Below are positions 15,739 to 23,746 of a DNA stretch of 49,084 bases, in pieces. A program made the translations under genes and the position numbers. The notes beneath the pieces were generated by a model. That model saw only the letters and a program-made list of their open reading frames with translations. It ran no database searches and had not been told where the DNA came from. Numbering within the stretch: the stretch's first letter is position 1; each line of letters begins with the position of its first letter. The DNA is from Gordonia rhizosphera NBRC 16068. Its GTDB lineage: Bacteria > Actinomycetota > Actinomycetes > Mycobacteriales > Mycobacteriaceae. The stretch spans positions 1 through 49,084 of the forward strand of contig NZ_BAHC01000185.1 of assembly GCF_000298195.1 (NCBI RefSeq). Reading direction: 5' to 3'.

Positions 15739-16498
15739 ACCGCAGTGCTCCATCCTGCAGCGTGCGCCCGACGCCTTGCGCGGCCACTTGCGCCGCGGCG
15801 ACCAACGTCGGCCGGTTGCGCCCCAGGGTCGGCACGACGATGCCGAGAGCAGCCACCACGCGGTCACCGTTGCGCACCGGCACGGCAACCGAGCACGCCC
15901 CCAGCGTCATCTCCTCGACGGTCGTCGCATATCCCTGCTGCCTGATCTGACGCAACTGTTTGTCGAGCACACCGGGGGCGACGATGGTGTGGCGGGTGAT
16001 CGGACGCAGCTCGCTCATGACCGCGCGTCGGACATCATCGGGCGCGTGAGCGAGTAGCACCTTGCCGACGCCGGTCGCATAGAGCGGAAGGCGGCTGCCG
16101 ACTCGACTCACGACCGGCACCGAGGCCCGGCCCGACAGGCGGTCGACGTAGAGCACCTGGGTGCCCTCGCGGACGGCGAGGTGCACCGTCGCGAGAGTCG
16201 CGGCATAGAGGTCCTGCATGAACGGCGCGGCCACCTCACGGATACCCGACTGGATGGGCGCAAGTAGGCCGAGGTCCCAGAGCCGTCGGCCGATGACGAA
16301 CGCGTTGTCGGGCCGACGGGTCAGGGCGCCCCACTTCTCGAGTTCGCCGACCAGCCGATGAGCCGTCGGCACCGGTAGGTCGGCGCGGTGCGCGATCTCG
16401 GTCAGTGTCAACGCCCGGTGGCCGCGGTCGAAGGCGCCGAGGACCGCGAGCACCCGTTCGGCGACGGATTGCCCCGGCTTGCCCGTATTGCCGGCCAT
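15737..16498 (-). CDS. IclR-family regulator (PcaR/PobR-like)
   Basis: 253-residue IclR-type regulator. N-terminal winged helix (about residues 10-70; LTLTEIAHRADLPVPTAHRL) and a C-terminal effector-binding domain (about 85-250; YATGVGKVLLAHAP, then GYATTVEEMTLGACSVAVPV). It follows pcaC on the same strand after 78 nt. IclR proteins with these neighbours (PcaR, PobR) usually activate pca/pob genes in response to 3-oxoadipate, protocatechuate or 4-hydroxybenzoate. Which effector applies here cannot be read from sequence. Confidence 0.85.
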   Translation of the reverse strand: MAGNTGKPGQSVAERVLAVLGAFDRGHRALTLTEIAHRADLPVPTAHRLVGELEKWGALTRRPDNAFVIGRRLWDLGLLAPIQSGIREVAAPFMQDLYAATLATVHLAVREGTQVLYVDRLSGRASVPVVSRVGSRLPLYATGVGKVLLAHAPDDVRRAVMSELRPITRHTIVAPGVLDKQLRQIRQQGYATTVEEMTLGACSVAVPVRNGDRVVAALGIVVPTLGRNRPTLVAAAQVAAQGVGRTLQDGALR

Positions 16499-16576
16499 CG
16501 GTGTACCTCACGTCCCGAATCGCTACGGCCCGATGACACGAGCCTAGCCCCGTCGACGACGCGAGGACACGAAACC

Positions 16577-16954
16577 TCAGTTCTCGGCGTCCTCCTCGGC
16601 GAACACCTGCGACGCGATCCGGAAGGCGGTGTTGGCATCGGGCACACCGCAGTAGATCGCGGACTGCATCAGCACCTCCTTGATCTCGTCGCGGGTCAGC
16701 CCGTTGCGCAGGGCCGCCCGCAGATGCATCGCGAGTTCCTCGTGGTGTCCGCGTGCGATGAGAGCGGTCAGGGTGATCATCGAGCGGCTGCGACGGTCGA
16801 GGCCGGGTCGCGTCCAGATCGTTCCCCACGCGTATTCGGTGATGAGTTGCTGGAACTCGCCGGTGAGGTCGGTGATGGCAGCTGTGGCTCGGTCGACATG
16901 CTTGTCGCCCAACACCTCTCGCCGTACCCTCATGCCGTCTTCGTAGCGGGTCAT
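16577..16954 (-). CDS. pcaC: 4-carboxymuconolactone decarboxylase
   Basis: 125-residue PcaC of the AhpD-like all-helical family; GMRVRREVLGDKHVDRA at the N terminus and SMITLTALIARGHHEELAMH in the core are diagnostic. Decarboxylates 4-carboxymuconolactone to 3-oxoadipate enol-lactone. Its start codon overlaps the pcaB stop (ATGA). In many actinobacteria this activity is fused to PcaD as PcaL; here the protein is the short, unfused form and no pcaD lies in the window. Confidence 0.92.
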   Translation of the reverse strand: MTRYEDGMRVRREVLGDKHVDRATAAITDLTGEFQQLITEYAWGTIWTRPGLDRRSRSMITLTALIARGHHEELAMHLRAALRNGLTRDEIKEVLMQSAIYCGVPDANTAFRIASQVFAEEDAEN

Positions 16955-18204
16955 CGTTCGTCTCCTGGGGTCGTGGGGACTGCGGTGGCCCGGTCGAAGC
17001 GGGCCGCCCGGTCGAGTTGGGCCGCGATGAATTCGTCGGCGAGTCCGAGATACCGTTCGGCGGGTTCGTGGCCGGCGACGGCCGCCATCGACCGCTGCTC
17101 GGAGGTCATGGCATCGCCGGCGGCGTCCAGATTCGCGAGCATCCGATCGGTGTGGACGCGCAGGCCCTCGACCAGGGTCGTCGTCTGCCGGCCGGCGACG
17201 ACGCTGCGCCGCACCAGGGTCCGCAGCGCGTCCCATTCGGCATGCCACGCTCCCGACGACCGCTCCTCGAGCGCGTCGGCCGCAGCCAGATGTAGGGTGG
17301 CCCCCAGGGCCGGAGCGGCGACAGCGGCCCGCCGGATCTGCACCGAGAGAACAGGATTGGCCTTGTGCGGCATCGTCGACGACCCGCCGCCGGCGCCCTC
17401 GGCCACCTCCCCGATCTCGGGACGCGACAGAGTCAGCACATCGTTGGCGAGATGCCCCCACGCGTCGGTACACCCGACCGCGGCGTCCCCGCAGCGGGTG
17501 ATCGCTGTGCGCACCGAATGCCACGGCGGCGCCGGACTCAGGCCCAGCTCATGGGCCGCCACGGCGGCCGCCTCGCTCGCGGCGCCCCGCGGGTCGGGCA
17601 GGTCCGCGCCCAGCTCGACGACGGCCGCCAATGTCCCTGCGGCACCGCCGATCTGAACCGGGAATGTCAGAGCGGTCAGCTGCTCGTGGGCATCGAGCAC
17701 CCCGCGCAGCCACTGCGCGGCCTTGAGTCCGAACGTCGTCGGCACCGCGTATTGGGTCAGCGTGCGCGCGGCCATCATCGTGGCGCGGTGATCGTCGGCG
17801 AGGCGGGCGAGCGTGGAGATCTGCGCTTCGAGATCCGCGCGTACTGCGGCGAACGCGTCGACGGCGCAGAGGATGAGCGCGGTGTCGACGACGTCCTGGC
17901 TGGTGAGCCCGCGGTGCAGCCAGCTCGCTGCGCTCGGATCACCCAGTCCGGACCGCAACGTCTTCACGAGCGGGATCACCGGATTGCCACCGGATTCGGC
18001 AGCCGCGGCGATGGCTTCGGGGTCATCGGCGGAGAGCAGGCCGCGGAGTCCGTCCGCGGTGACCGCGGCGGCTGCCGGCGCGATCCCCGCTTTCGTCATC
18101 GCCGCCGACCACGCCGCCTCGACGCGGATCATCGCGTCGAGGACGGCGGAGTCGGAGAAGTGGCGCGCGGCGTGCTGGTCGCCGGGCCAGAGCAGGTCGG
18201 TCAC
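16951..18204 (-). CDS. pcaB: 3-carboxy-cis,cis-muconate cycloisomerase
   Basis: 417-residue member of the fumarase/aspartase superfamily. The signature GGGSSTMPHKANPVLS (about residues 274-289) is intact, as is HRGLTSQDVVDTALIL (about 97-112). Converts 3-carboxymuconate from protocatechuate ring cleavage to 4-carboxymuconolactone. GTG start overlaps the pcaG stop (GTGA). C-terminal LADEFIAAQLDRA matches the short class of PcaB. Confidence 0.92.
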   Translation of the reverse strand: MTDLLWPGDQHAARHFSDSAVLDAMIRVEAAWSAAMTKAGIAPAAAAVTADGLRGLLSADDPEAIAAAAESGGNPVIPLVKTLRSGLGDPSAASWLHRGLTSQDVVDTALILCAVDAFAAVRADLEAQISTLARLADDHRATMMAARTLTQYAVPTTFGLKAAQWLRGVLDAHEQLTALTFPVQIGGAAGTLAAVVELGADLPDPRGAASEAAAVAAHELGLSPAPPWHSVRTAITRCGDAAVGCTDAWGHLANDVLTLSRPEIGEVAEGAGGGSSTMPHKANPVLSVQIRRAAVAAPALGATLHLAAADALEERSSGAWHAEWDALRTLVRRSVVAGRQTTTLVEGLRVHTDRMLANLDAAGDAMTSEQRSMAAVAGHEPAERYLGLADEFIAAQLDRAARFDRATAVPTTPGDER

Positions 18205-18755
18205 CGGCCGCCGTGGTCGAGGAAGACGGTCTCCGCCTCGCCCTGCAGATGGATGTCGAAACGGTATCCGTCGTCCTCGGCAGTGGCGATCAGCGTCGCG
18301 CGACGGTCCTCCGGAAGGGAGTTCAGCAGTGCATCCGATGCCAGGGCCTCGGTGTCGCCCGGCAGGTAGGCGCGGGTGAGCAGCCGATCGAGCAGGCCGC
18401 GGGCAAAGACACAGACCGAGAAGAACGGTGCGGCGCCGGGACTCATCGGCCCGGGTGCGACGGTGGCGACGGTGTAATGACCGGTGCGGTCGGTCTGCAC
18501 TCGACCGAATCCGGTGAAGGTGAATCCGTCGCGCCGCATCGAGCCGTGTTCCTGACTGACCTTGCCGTCGCCGTCGGGCTGCCAGATCTCGACCAATGCG
18601 TCCGGGATCGGACTACCCGCCCCATCGAACACGGTGCCGTGCAGTCGAATCCGGTCCGGATGGCCTGGTGACACGAGTTCCGGCCCGCCCTGGAAGGGCA
18701 ATGCGTAGTGGAAGAAGGGTCCGACCGTCTGGCCGGGCGTGGGTGCGAGTGTCAC
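18201..18755 (-). CDS. pcaG: Protocatechuate 3,4-dioxygenase alpha subunit
   Basis: 184-residue alpha chain of the intradiol dioxygenase. N-terminal PTPGQTVGPFFHYALP and LVEIWQPDGDGKV are family hallmarks. The alpha chain structurally supports the iron-bearing beta chain and, as expected, lacks the full set of Tyr/Tyr/His/His iron ligands. GTG start at 18755 overlaps the pcaH stop by four nt. Functions as the alpha-beta protomer with PcaH. Confidence 0.92.
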   Translation of the reverse strand: MTLAPTPGQTVGPFFHYALPFQGGPELVSPGHPDRIRLHGTVFDGAGSPIPDALVEIWQPDGDGKVSQEHGSMRRDGFTFTGFGRVQTDRTGHYTVATVAPGPMSPGAAPFFSVCVFARGLLDRLLTRAYLPGDTEALASDALLNSLPEDRRATLIATAEDDGYRFDIHLQGEAETVFLDHGGR

Positions 18756-19591
18756 TGCTGTTCCTCCATCGGAGTCGAAGCGGAGCCGGTCAGCACGATG
18801 TCCCAGCGGTAGCCGGTGCACCATTCGTGCTCGGTCAGATCGTGGTCGTAGCTGGCGACGAGCCGGTCGCGCGCCTGCTGATCGACGATGGCCTGGTAGA
18901 TCGGGTCGAAAGCGAACAGCGGATCACCCGGGAAGTACATCTGGGTGACCAGGCGCTGGATGAACGCGGTACCGAACACCGAGAAATGGATGTGCGCGGG
19001 TCGCCAGGCGTTGTGGTGGTTCTTCCACGGGTAGGGGCCGGGTTTGATGGTCGTGAACTTGTACCAGCCGTCGTTGTCGGTGATGCAGCGGCCGACGCCG
19101 GTGAAGTTTGGGTCGATCGGCGCCGGGTGCTGGTCGCGCTTGTGGATGTAGCGGCCGGCGGCGTTCGCCTGCCACACCTCGACGAGTTGGTTACGCACGG
19201 GTCGGCCGTCCCCGTCGAGGACACGTCCGGTGACGATGAGCCGCTCACCGACCGGGTCACCGTTGTGCTGGATCGTGAGATCGGCCTCGAGCGGGTCGAC
19301 ATCGCGATGCCCGAACGCCGGCGACCACAGCTCGATGCCCTCCGGGTCGGAGTGGTGGAAGTTCTTGGTGGGGTGGCGCAGCAGGCTGGAGCGATACGGC
19401 GGGAAGTTCAGGCGCGGCGCGGTCTCCGGCGCGGCACCCGCCGCCTGTTCCGCGGCGTACTCGACGCCGATCCGCGCGATCTCGTCGCTGATCTGCTGCT
19501 GTGTGCCGTGGGCGGCGTCCGACGAGATGTGGCCGTGTTCTTCGAACACCTCCTGCAAGTCGTCGGTGCCTTCGATCAGTGGTGCGGCCAT
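18752..19591 (-). CDS. pcaH: Protocatechuate 3,4-dioxygenase beta subunit
   Basis: 279-residue catalytic chain that cleaves protocatechuate between the hydroxyls using Fe(III). The iron ligands are visible in VWQANAAGRYIHK (first Tyr), GPYPWKNHHNAWRPAHIHFS (second Tyr and both His). N-terminal extension of about 70 residues with PPYRSSLLRHPTK is normal for actinobacterial PcaH. Its 5' end overlaps the pobA 3' end by 16 nt, so it is co-transcribed with pobA. Confidence 0.94.
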   Translation of the reverse strand: MAAPLIEGTDDLQEVFEEHGHISSDAAHGTQQQISDEIARIGVEYAAEQAAGAAPETAPRLNFPPYRSSLLRHPTKNFHHSDPEGIELWSPAFGHRDVDPLEADLTIQHNGDPVGERLIVTGRVLDGDGRPVRNQLVEVWQANAAGRYIHKRDQHPAPIDPNFTGVGRCITDNDGWYKFTTIKPGPYPWKNHHNAWRPAHIHFSVFGTAFIQRLVTQMYFPGDPLFAFDPIYQAIVDQQARDRLVASYDHDLTEHEWCTGYRWDIVLTGSASTPMEEQQ

Positions 19592-20763
19592 CCTGTGTAC
19601 CCTTCTGCGAGATAGGTGGAGCCGGCCTCCGAAGAGACCAGGGTCTGGAGTTCTCCGAGCTGACGTTGTTCATCGAAATCCGATGCGCCGGAGACGTTGT
19701 GGAGCATCGTGGTCATCCAGTAGGAGAAGTGCTGCGCCTTCCACACCCGCGACAGTGCGCGGTCGGTGTAGGTGTCGAGGGCGTTGTCGTCGTTCTTGTT
19801 CAGGGCCTGCTCGATCACCTCGGCGAGCACCCGCACGTCCGACAGCGCGAGGTTCAGGCCCTTGGCGCCGGTCGGCGGGACGGTGTGTGCGGCGTCGCCG
19901 GCAAGCAGCAGCCGGCCGTGGCGCATCGGGGATTGCACGAAGCTGCGGAACGGCAGCACCGTGCGTTCCAGCACCGGACCTTCCTTCAGCCGGAATCCGT
20001 CCTCGCCGGACAGGCGGGTATGCAACTGCTCCCAGATGCGGTCGTCGGACCAGTCGTCGGGATTCTCGGTCGGGTCGCACTGGAAGTACATGCGCTGCAC
20101 CGTGTCGGTGCGCTGGCTGATCAGGGCGAAACCCTCGGGCGACCGGTTGTAGATCAGCTCGGGGGCGCTCGGCGGCGCCTGGACCATCACGCCGAACCAG
20201 GCGAACGGGTACTCGCGGAAGTACTGGTGGGCATTGGCGATCAGGGGCCGACAGATGCTGCGAGATCCGTCGGCGCCGACGACCAGCTCGGCGGTGATCT
20301 CCTGCCGGGTGCCGTCGGCGTCGGTGTAGCGGACAGTGGGGGCGTCTTCGACGCCGGTCACCTCCGTGTCGGTGATGCCGTAGCGCAGGTCGCCGGCGTC
20401 GCGGGTGCGGGTGCGGTGCAGGTCGATGAAGACATCGGTCTGCGGATACAGCCAGCACGACGCGCCGGTCAGCTTCTGGAAGTCGATGCGATGGCTGACG
20501 CCGCCGAAGCGGAGCGCGATGCCCTCGTGCTCGTGACCGTCGGTGAGCACCCGGTCCGACGCGCCCGAATCGACCAGCAGCCGCACGCTGTCGCGCTCGA
20601 GGATTCCCGCGCGGTGGGTGGTCTCGATCTGCTCGACGGTCCGGTTGTCGACGACAACGCTCTCGATTCCCGCGACGTGCAAAAGATGCGACAGCATCAG
20701 TCCTGCCGGACCGCCGCCGACGATGGCGACCTGGGTCCGGGTGGTATCCGCAACCGGCGTCAT
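19576..20763 (-). CDS. pobA: 4-hydroxybenzoate 3-monooxygenase
   Basis: 395-residue class A flavin monooxygenase. FAD-binding motifs: VAIVGGGPAGLMLSHLL at the N terminus, VVGADGSRS in the centre and LLAGDAAHTVPPTGAKGLNL near residue 290. Hydroxylates 4-hydroxybenzoate to protocatechuate with NAD(P)H and O2, the substrate of PcaHG encoded next in the operon. Placement at the head of pcaHGBC and near cou genes connects hydroxycinnamate breakdown with the beta-ketoadipate pathway. ATG at 20763 with GGAG upstream. Confidence 0.93.
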   Translation of the reverse strand: MTPVADTTRTQVAIVGGGPAGLMLSHLLHVAGIESVVVDNRTVEQIETTHRAGILERDSVRLLVDSGASDRVLTDGHEHEGIALRFGGVSHRIDFQKLTGASCWLYPQTDVFIDLHRTRTRDAGDLRYGITDTEVTGVEDAPTVRYTDADGTRQEITAELVVGADGSRSICRPLIANAHQYFREYPFAWFGVMVQAPPSAPELIYNRSPEGFALISQRTDTVQRMYFQCDPTENPDDWSDDRIWEQLHTRLSGEDGFRLKEGPVLERTVLPFRSFVQSPMRHGRLLLAGDAAHTVPPTGAKGLNLALSDVRVLAEVIEQALNKNDDNALDTYTDRALSRVWKAQHFSYWMTTMLHNVSGASDFDEQRQLGELQTLVSSEAGSTYLAEGYTGWPHH

Positions 20764-20872
20764 TCCTGTTCTCCGCTCCTGTGATCTGTAACGATGTTCA
20801 AAAGGTACGAGGCCGGACTCACAGATGTCGATGCGGAGTTTTCATTGAGTGAAAGTCAGCGGAATCTGGTCG
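20764..20872 (-). promoter_or_regulatory. pobA-pca operon promoter region
   Basis: The 109-nt gap upstream of pobA carries the short inverted repeat TTTCA-TTGAG-TGAAA (20840-20854), a possible operator for the IclR-type regulator. The repeat is short and the promoter hexamers are not distinct, so the assignment is tentative. Confidence 0.4.
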
Positions 20873-22171
20873 TCAGAGGGCGTACCCGAGTCTGAGCAGC
20901 GCGGTGCGGAATTTGGACTCGTGCTCGGCCGCGACACCGAGGTGTCGATCACCGAGCGGGCGGCACAGCGAACGGAGCGTGCGGTCGCGCGCTATCAGCA
21001 AGGCGACGGCCGGATCGGCGCACTCGATGACCCGGAGATGTCCGAGGTCGGCGAGTTGAGCGCCGCGCCGGCGGACATCGTCGATCACGGTGGTCAACGT
21101 CGACGGCAGTGCGCGGTCGGTCCGGTCGGTCAGGAAGGTGGTGAACTCGGTGAGGTCTCGGCCGGCAGCGAGCGCTGCGGTCAGGGTGGCCGCCGACACT
21201 GCCCAGGTGTAGTCGGCGGTCTGTGTGGCGAAGGCGTTCATGGTGAGCCGTTCTGCCGTGCTGATCTCGTGGGTGACCACGATGTCGAGGTTGGGCAGTA
21301 TGGTCAGCGGCGATGTCGCTGTGGTGTCGTCGCCGGTCGGCTCGAAGGTATCGGCGAGGCCCAATGCGTAGGCGCCCAAAGGCGTGAGCCGTATCGCTCG
21401 CAGGCCGTCGTATCTGCTGAGTGCGTCGATGTAGTCGCTGCCCCAATTGTCGTAGTAGTCGTTGCGGGCGCCGATGGGATTGCGGTAATCGAGATCCACC
21501 AGGCCCAACGTGCCGGCGTACTCGAAGGTCACCGCCAGGGTGTAGCGCCCCTCGAGCAGCGACCAGCCGTGGTTGTCGGCGTACCCGAAGCTCCCGTACT
21601 CGGGGTCGACGAGGTAGAGCCTCCACAGGGCCCGTTCGCTGCGCGCGATGGTGGGATCGAGATGCTTCCGGCGCATGGTGGAGAACAGGGTGTCGATGTC
21701 TATCCACTCACCGGGCGGGCACGTGGCCAGCCCCGCGGCGACCGTCGCGCGGCGGGTCTTGACCGCGCTGAGCACATTGGTCGCGCGCTGCCCCTTGATC
21801 GTTTCGATGCGGCTGAACTCGTCGATCGCACCGTGGGTGAGCCAGCGGCGCCACAGGTCGCGGATGACCTCGGCGGGCGGTTTCCTGAGTGCAGCACGAC
21901 CTTTCGGGCTCAGACTCAGTCGAGTGCCCTCGAGTTTGGCCATCCCGCCGGACTGGATCAGAAGCGGCCAGGCGAACGCCGCGATCGGGTCGAGCAGGTA
22001 GAAGTCGCCATTCACCAAATGGCTTACGACGGTCTCCACCGTCGCCGCGGACGGCCGCGCGGTCTTGGCACTGCACTTGAGCTGACCGGACGCGCACAGT
22101 TCCAACACCGCTCGCAGATTGGTCAATGCCTCCTGCTCAGTCAGCCGCACTTCACGGGCGTCGTCGGCCAT
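20873..22171 (-). CDS. Orphan helicase-associated (Helicase_C_3-like) domain protein
   Basis: 432-residue protein whose C-terminal half (about residues 285-430: LTILPNLDIVVTHEISTAER, then LPSTLTTVIDDVRRRG and HLRVIECADPAVALLIARD) resembles the conserved domain found with XPB/Ssl2-type helicases in actinobacteria. No Walker A or DEAD/DEAH motor motifs are present, so it is not a helicase on its own. The N-terminal half looks alpha-helical and winged-helix-like. It follows the HNH nuclease gene on the same strand after 70 nt and has a GAGGATG ribosome site. Role unknown; DNA binding is a reasonable guess. Confidence 0.6.
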   Translation of the reverse strand: MADDAREVRLTEQEALTNLRAVLELCASGQLKCSAKTARPSAATVETVVSHLVNGDFYLLDPIAAFAWPLLIQSGGMAKLEGTRLSLSPKGRAALRKPPAEVIRDLWRRWLTHGAIDEFSRIETIKGQRATNVLSAVKTRRATVAAGLATCPPGEWIDIDTLFSTMRRKHLDPTIARSERALWRLYLVDPEYGSFGYADNHGWSLLEGRYTLAVTFEYAGTLGLVDLDYRNPIGARNDYYDNWGSDYIDALSRYDGLRAIRLTPLGAYALGLADTFEPTGDDTTATSPLTILPNLDIVVTHEISTAERLTMNAFATQTADYTWAVSAATLTAALAAGRDLTEFTTFLTDRTDRALPSTLTTVIDDVRRRGAQLADLGHLRVIECADPAVALLIARDRTLRSLCRPLGDRHLGVAAEHESKFRTALLRLGYAL

Positions 22172-22241
22172 GCTTCATCCTCACTCACCTGCAGCCGGGA
22201 AGTTCGCGTTCATGATGGCACGGGAAGTCACCATGCAGAAC

Positions 22242-23555
22242 TCAGGCCACCGCCAACCACTGGTGGAATCGGATCTCCGCCCGACTGATCTCGCCGGGCC
22301 GGTAGCCCACCGCCGCCGGCGCGGTGGTGCTGTGGCAGTCACCGGTCGGCGTGGTCACGTTCATGGTGTGTCCGCGGTCCGACCTGTACGCACGATAGAT
22401 CCAGCCGGGCATTTCCTTGGCACGGTTGTGCGTTCGGCAGCAGCCATCGGCGTTGTCGACGTTCGTTGCGCCGCCGTCAGCGTGGGACTTCGCGTGGTCG
22501 ATCTCGGCGATCACGTTGCCGCAGTATGCGGTGCGGCACCATCGGTCGCGCACTCGCACCAGATGCGCCAAGCCCTTCGGGAAGGCGCGGGCGCGTGACT
22601 CCATGGAGACGAGTGTGCCGTCCTCGGGCCGGGCGAACAGTCGTCGCAGCGTGGCCTCGGTCTCGGAAAGATCGAGTCCGTCGACGATCATCTGTCGCGC
22701 GATGGCGGCAGGAATCGGTCCCTGCCCCGGGATCTCGGCGACCTCGTCGTTGAGGCCCAGAAGGCTGTCGGTGGAGACGACCTGTTTCACCGCAACCGGC
22801 ACGGCCTGCGCGGTAGCCTGTCCGGTGACTCGTTCGACGAGTGTGTCGGCCATGATCTGGTCACGGGTACGGTCGTCGCCGCCAATCACGCTGTCCGCGT
22901 GCCGTTTCAGTGCCGCGTATACCGCGACACCCTGCTTCATCGGCAGCAGCGCAGTGACATTTGCCATCAGGTCGGGCGCCGGTCGACTGGTGACGCGACG
23001 ATGCTTCTCGGCCTTGGCCGCCCGCGCGACCACCGCATGCGGATCGAGTTCGTAGGCGTGCTTCTTGGTGTCGGCATCGATTTGCTTGTCGCTCTTGCCG
23101 ATCAGCGACTCGGGCCGGGCGCACATCCGCCGGTCGATCTCCTCGCGGGCCTCGCGTGTGAGGTATCCGGTTTCGCGGACCAGGATGGTGGCGCGCCATT
23201 CGGTGAGGACACCGGACTGCAACGCCGCGTAGGTGTGGGGCATCTCGTTCATGGCTCGGGCGAATCCGAGATACTGGGCACCCTTCTGCGGGGAAGCCTT
23301 GCGCGCCAGACCGATCTCGGCCGACAGCCCACGCCCCTGCCGCGCCTTGGGGACCTTACGTGCGACCTCGTCGGCGTTGCGCAGTTCGTCGAAGCGACCG
23401 GCCTCGCGGGCCTGTGCTGCGGAGGCCGCGGACTTGATCTCCTCGAGAACAGTCAGGCGTCGAGCCGCCTGCGATTCGGTATCGGCTGCGGGCATCTCTA
23501 CCAATTCGGTGATCAGAACCCGCAGATCATCATCGGTTGCCAGTATCGGAACCAC
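22242..23555 (-). CDS. DUF222-HNH endonuclease (13E12-repeat type)
   Basis: 437-residue protein of the family with an N-terminal DUF222 region (about residues 20-320) and a C-terminal HNH nuclease motif (about 355-400: EIDHAKSHADGGATNVDNAD and CCRTHNRAK). The family corresponds to the 13E12 repeat proteins of mycobacteria, which often sit behind LexA sites. GTG at 23555 is chosen because the upstream frame would read through the SOS box; a G-rich site precedes it. Nuclease target is unknown. Confidence 0.85.
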   Translation of the reverse strand: MVPILATDDDLRVLITELVEMPAADTESQAARRLTVLEEIKSAASAAQAREAGRFDELRNADEVARKVPKARQGRGLSAEIGLARKASPQKGAQYLGFARAMNEMPHTYAALQSGVLTEWRATILVRETGYLTREAREEIDRRMCARPESLIGKSDKQIDADTKKHAYELDPHAVVARAAKAEKHRRVTSRPAPDLMANVTALLPMKQGVAVYAALKRHADSVIGGDDRTRDQIMADTLVERVTGQATAQAVPVAVKQVVSTDSLLGLNDEVAEIPGQGPIPAAIARQMIVDGLDLSETEATLRRLFARPEDGTLVSMESRARAFPKGLAHLVRVRDRWCRTAYCGNVIAEIDHAKSHADGGATNVDNADGCCRTHNRAKEMPGWIYRAYRSDRGHTMNVTTPTGDCHSTTAPAAVGYRPGEISRAEIRFHQWLAVA

Positions 23556-23570
23556 CCCCCAAATAGTGTG

Positions 23571-23586
23571 TCGAACACATGTTCGA
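23571..23586. promoter_or_regulatory. LexA/SOS box
   Basis: TCGAACACATGTTCGA is an exact match to the actinobacterial LexA consensus TCGAAC-N4-GTTCGA and is symmetric over seven bases each side. It lies 16 nt upstream of the GTG at 23555, overlapping the likely core promoter, so the DUF222-HNH gene should be induced by DNA damage. Confidence 0.9.
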
Positions 23587-23660
23587 GTGTACCAAAGGTG
23601 ATGTCTACCAGCAAGGTTCAGGCCGGGGTACCTACGGGACCTCCGCGCCACGATGACGAA

Positions 23661-23704
23661 AGACTCCCACCTACACACAGGATTCTGTGTGTAGGTGGGA
23701 GTCT
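23661..23704. terminator. Perfect 20-bp hairpin terminator
   Basis: A perfect 20-bp inverted repeat (23661-23680 with 23685-23704) around a 4-nt loop GATT. It begins 42 nt past the end of the FMN glutamate-synthase-like gene and would end the amine-assimilation transcript. There is no U tract, as usual in this group. Confidence 0.9.
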
Positions 23705-23746
23705 CATGTGATGCGTCTCAGCGCACGTTCGCAGACGTCTGAGCGG

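Noticed and set aside
16577..16954. Fused PcaL (PcaC plus PcaD)
   Set aside because: The gene ends after 125 residues with no hydrolase domain, and the next gene downstream is an IclR regulator.
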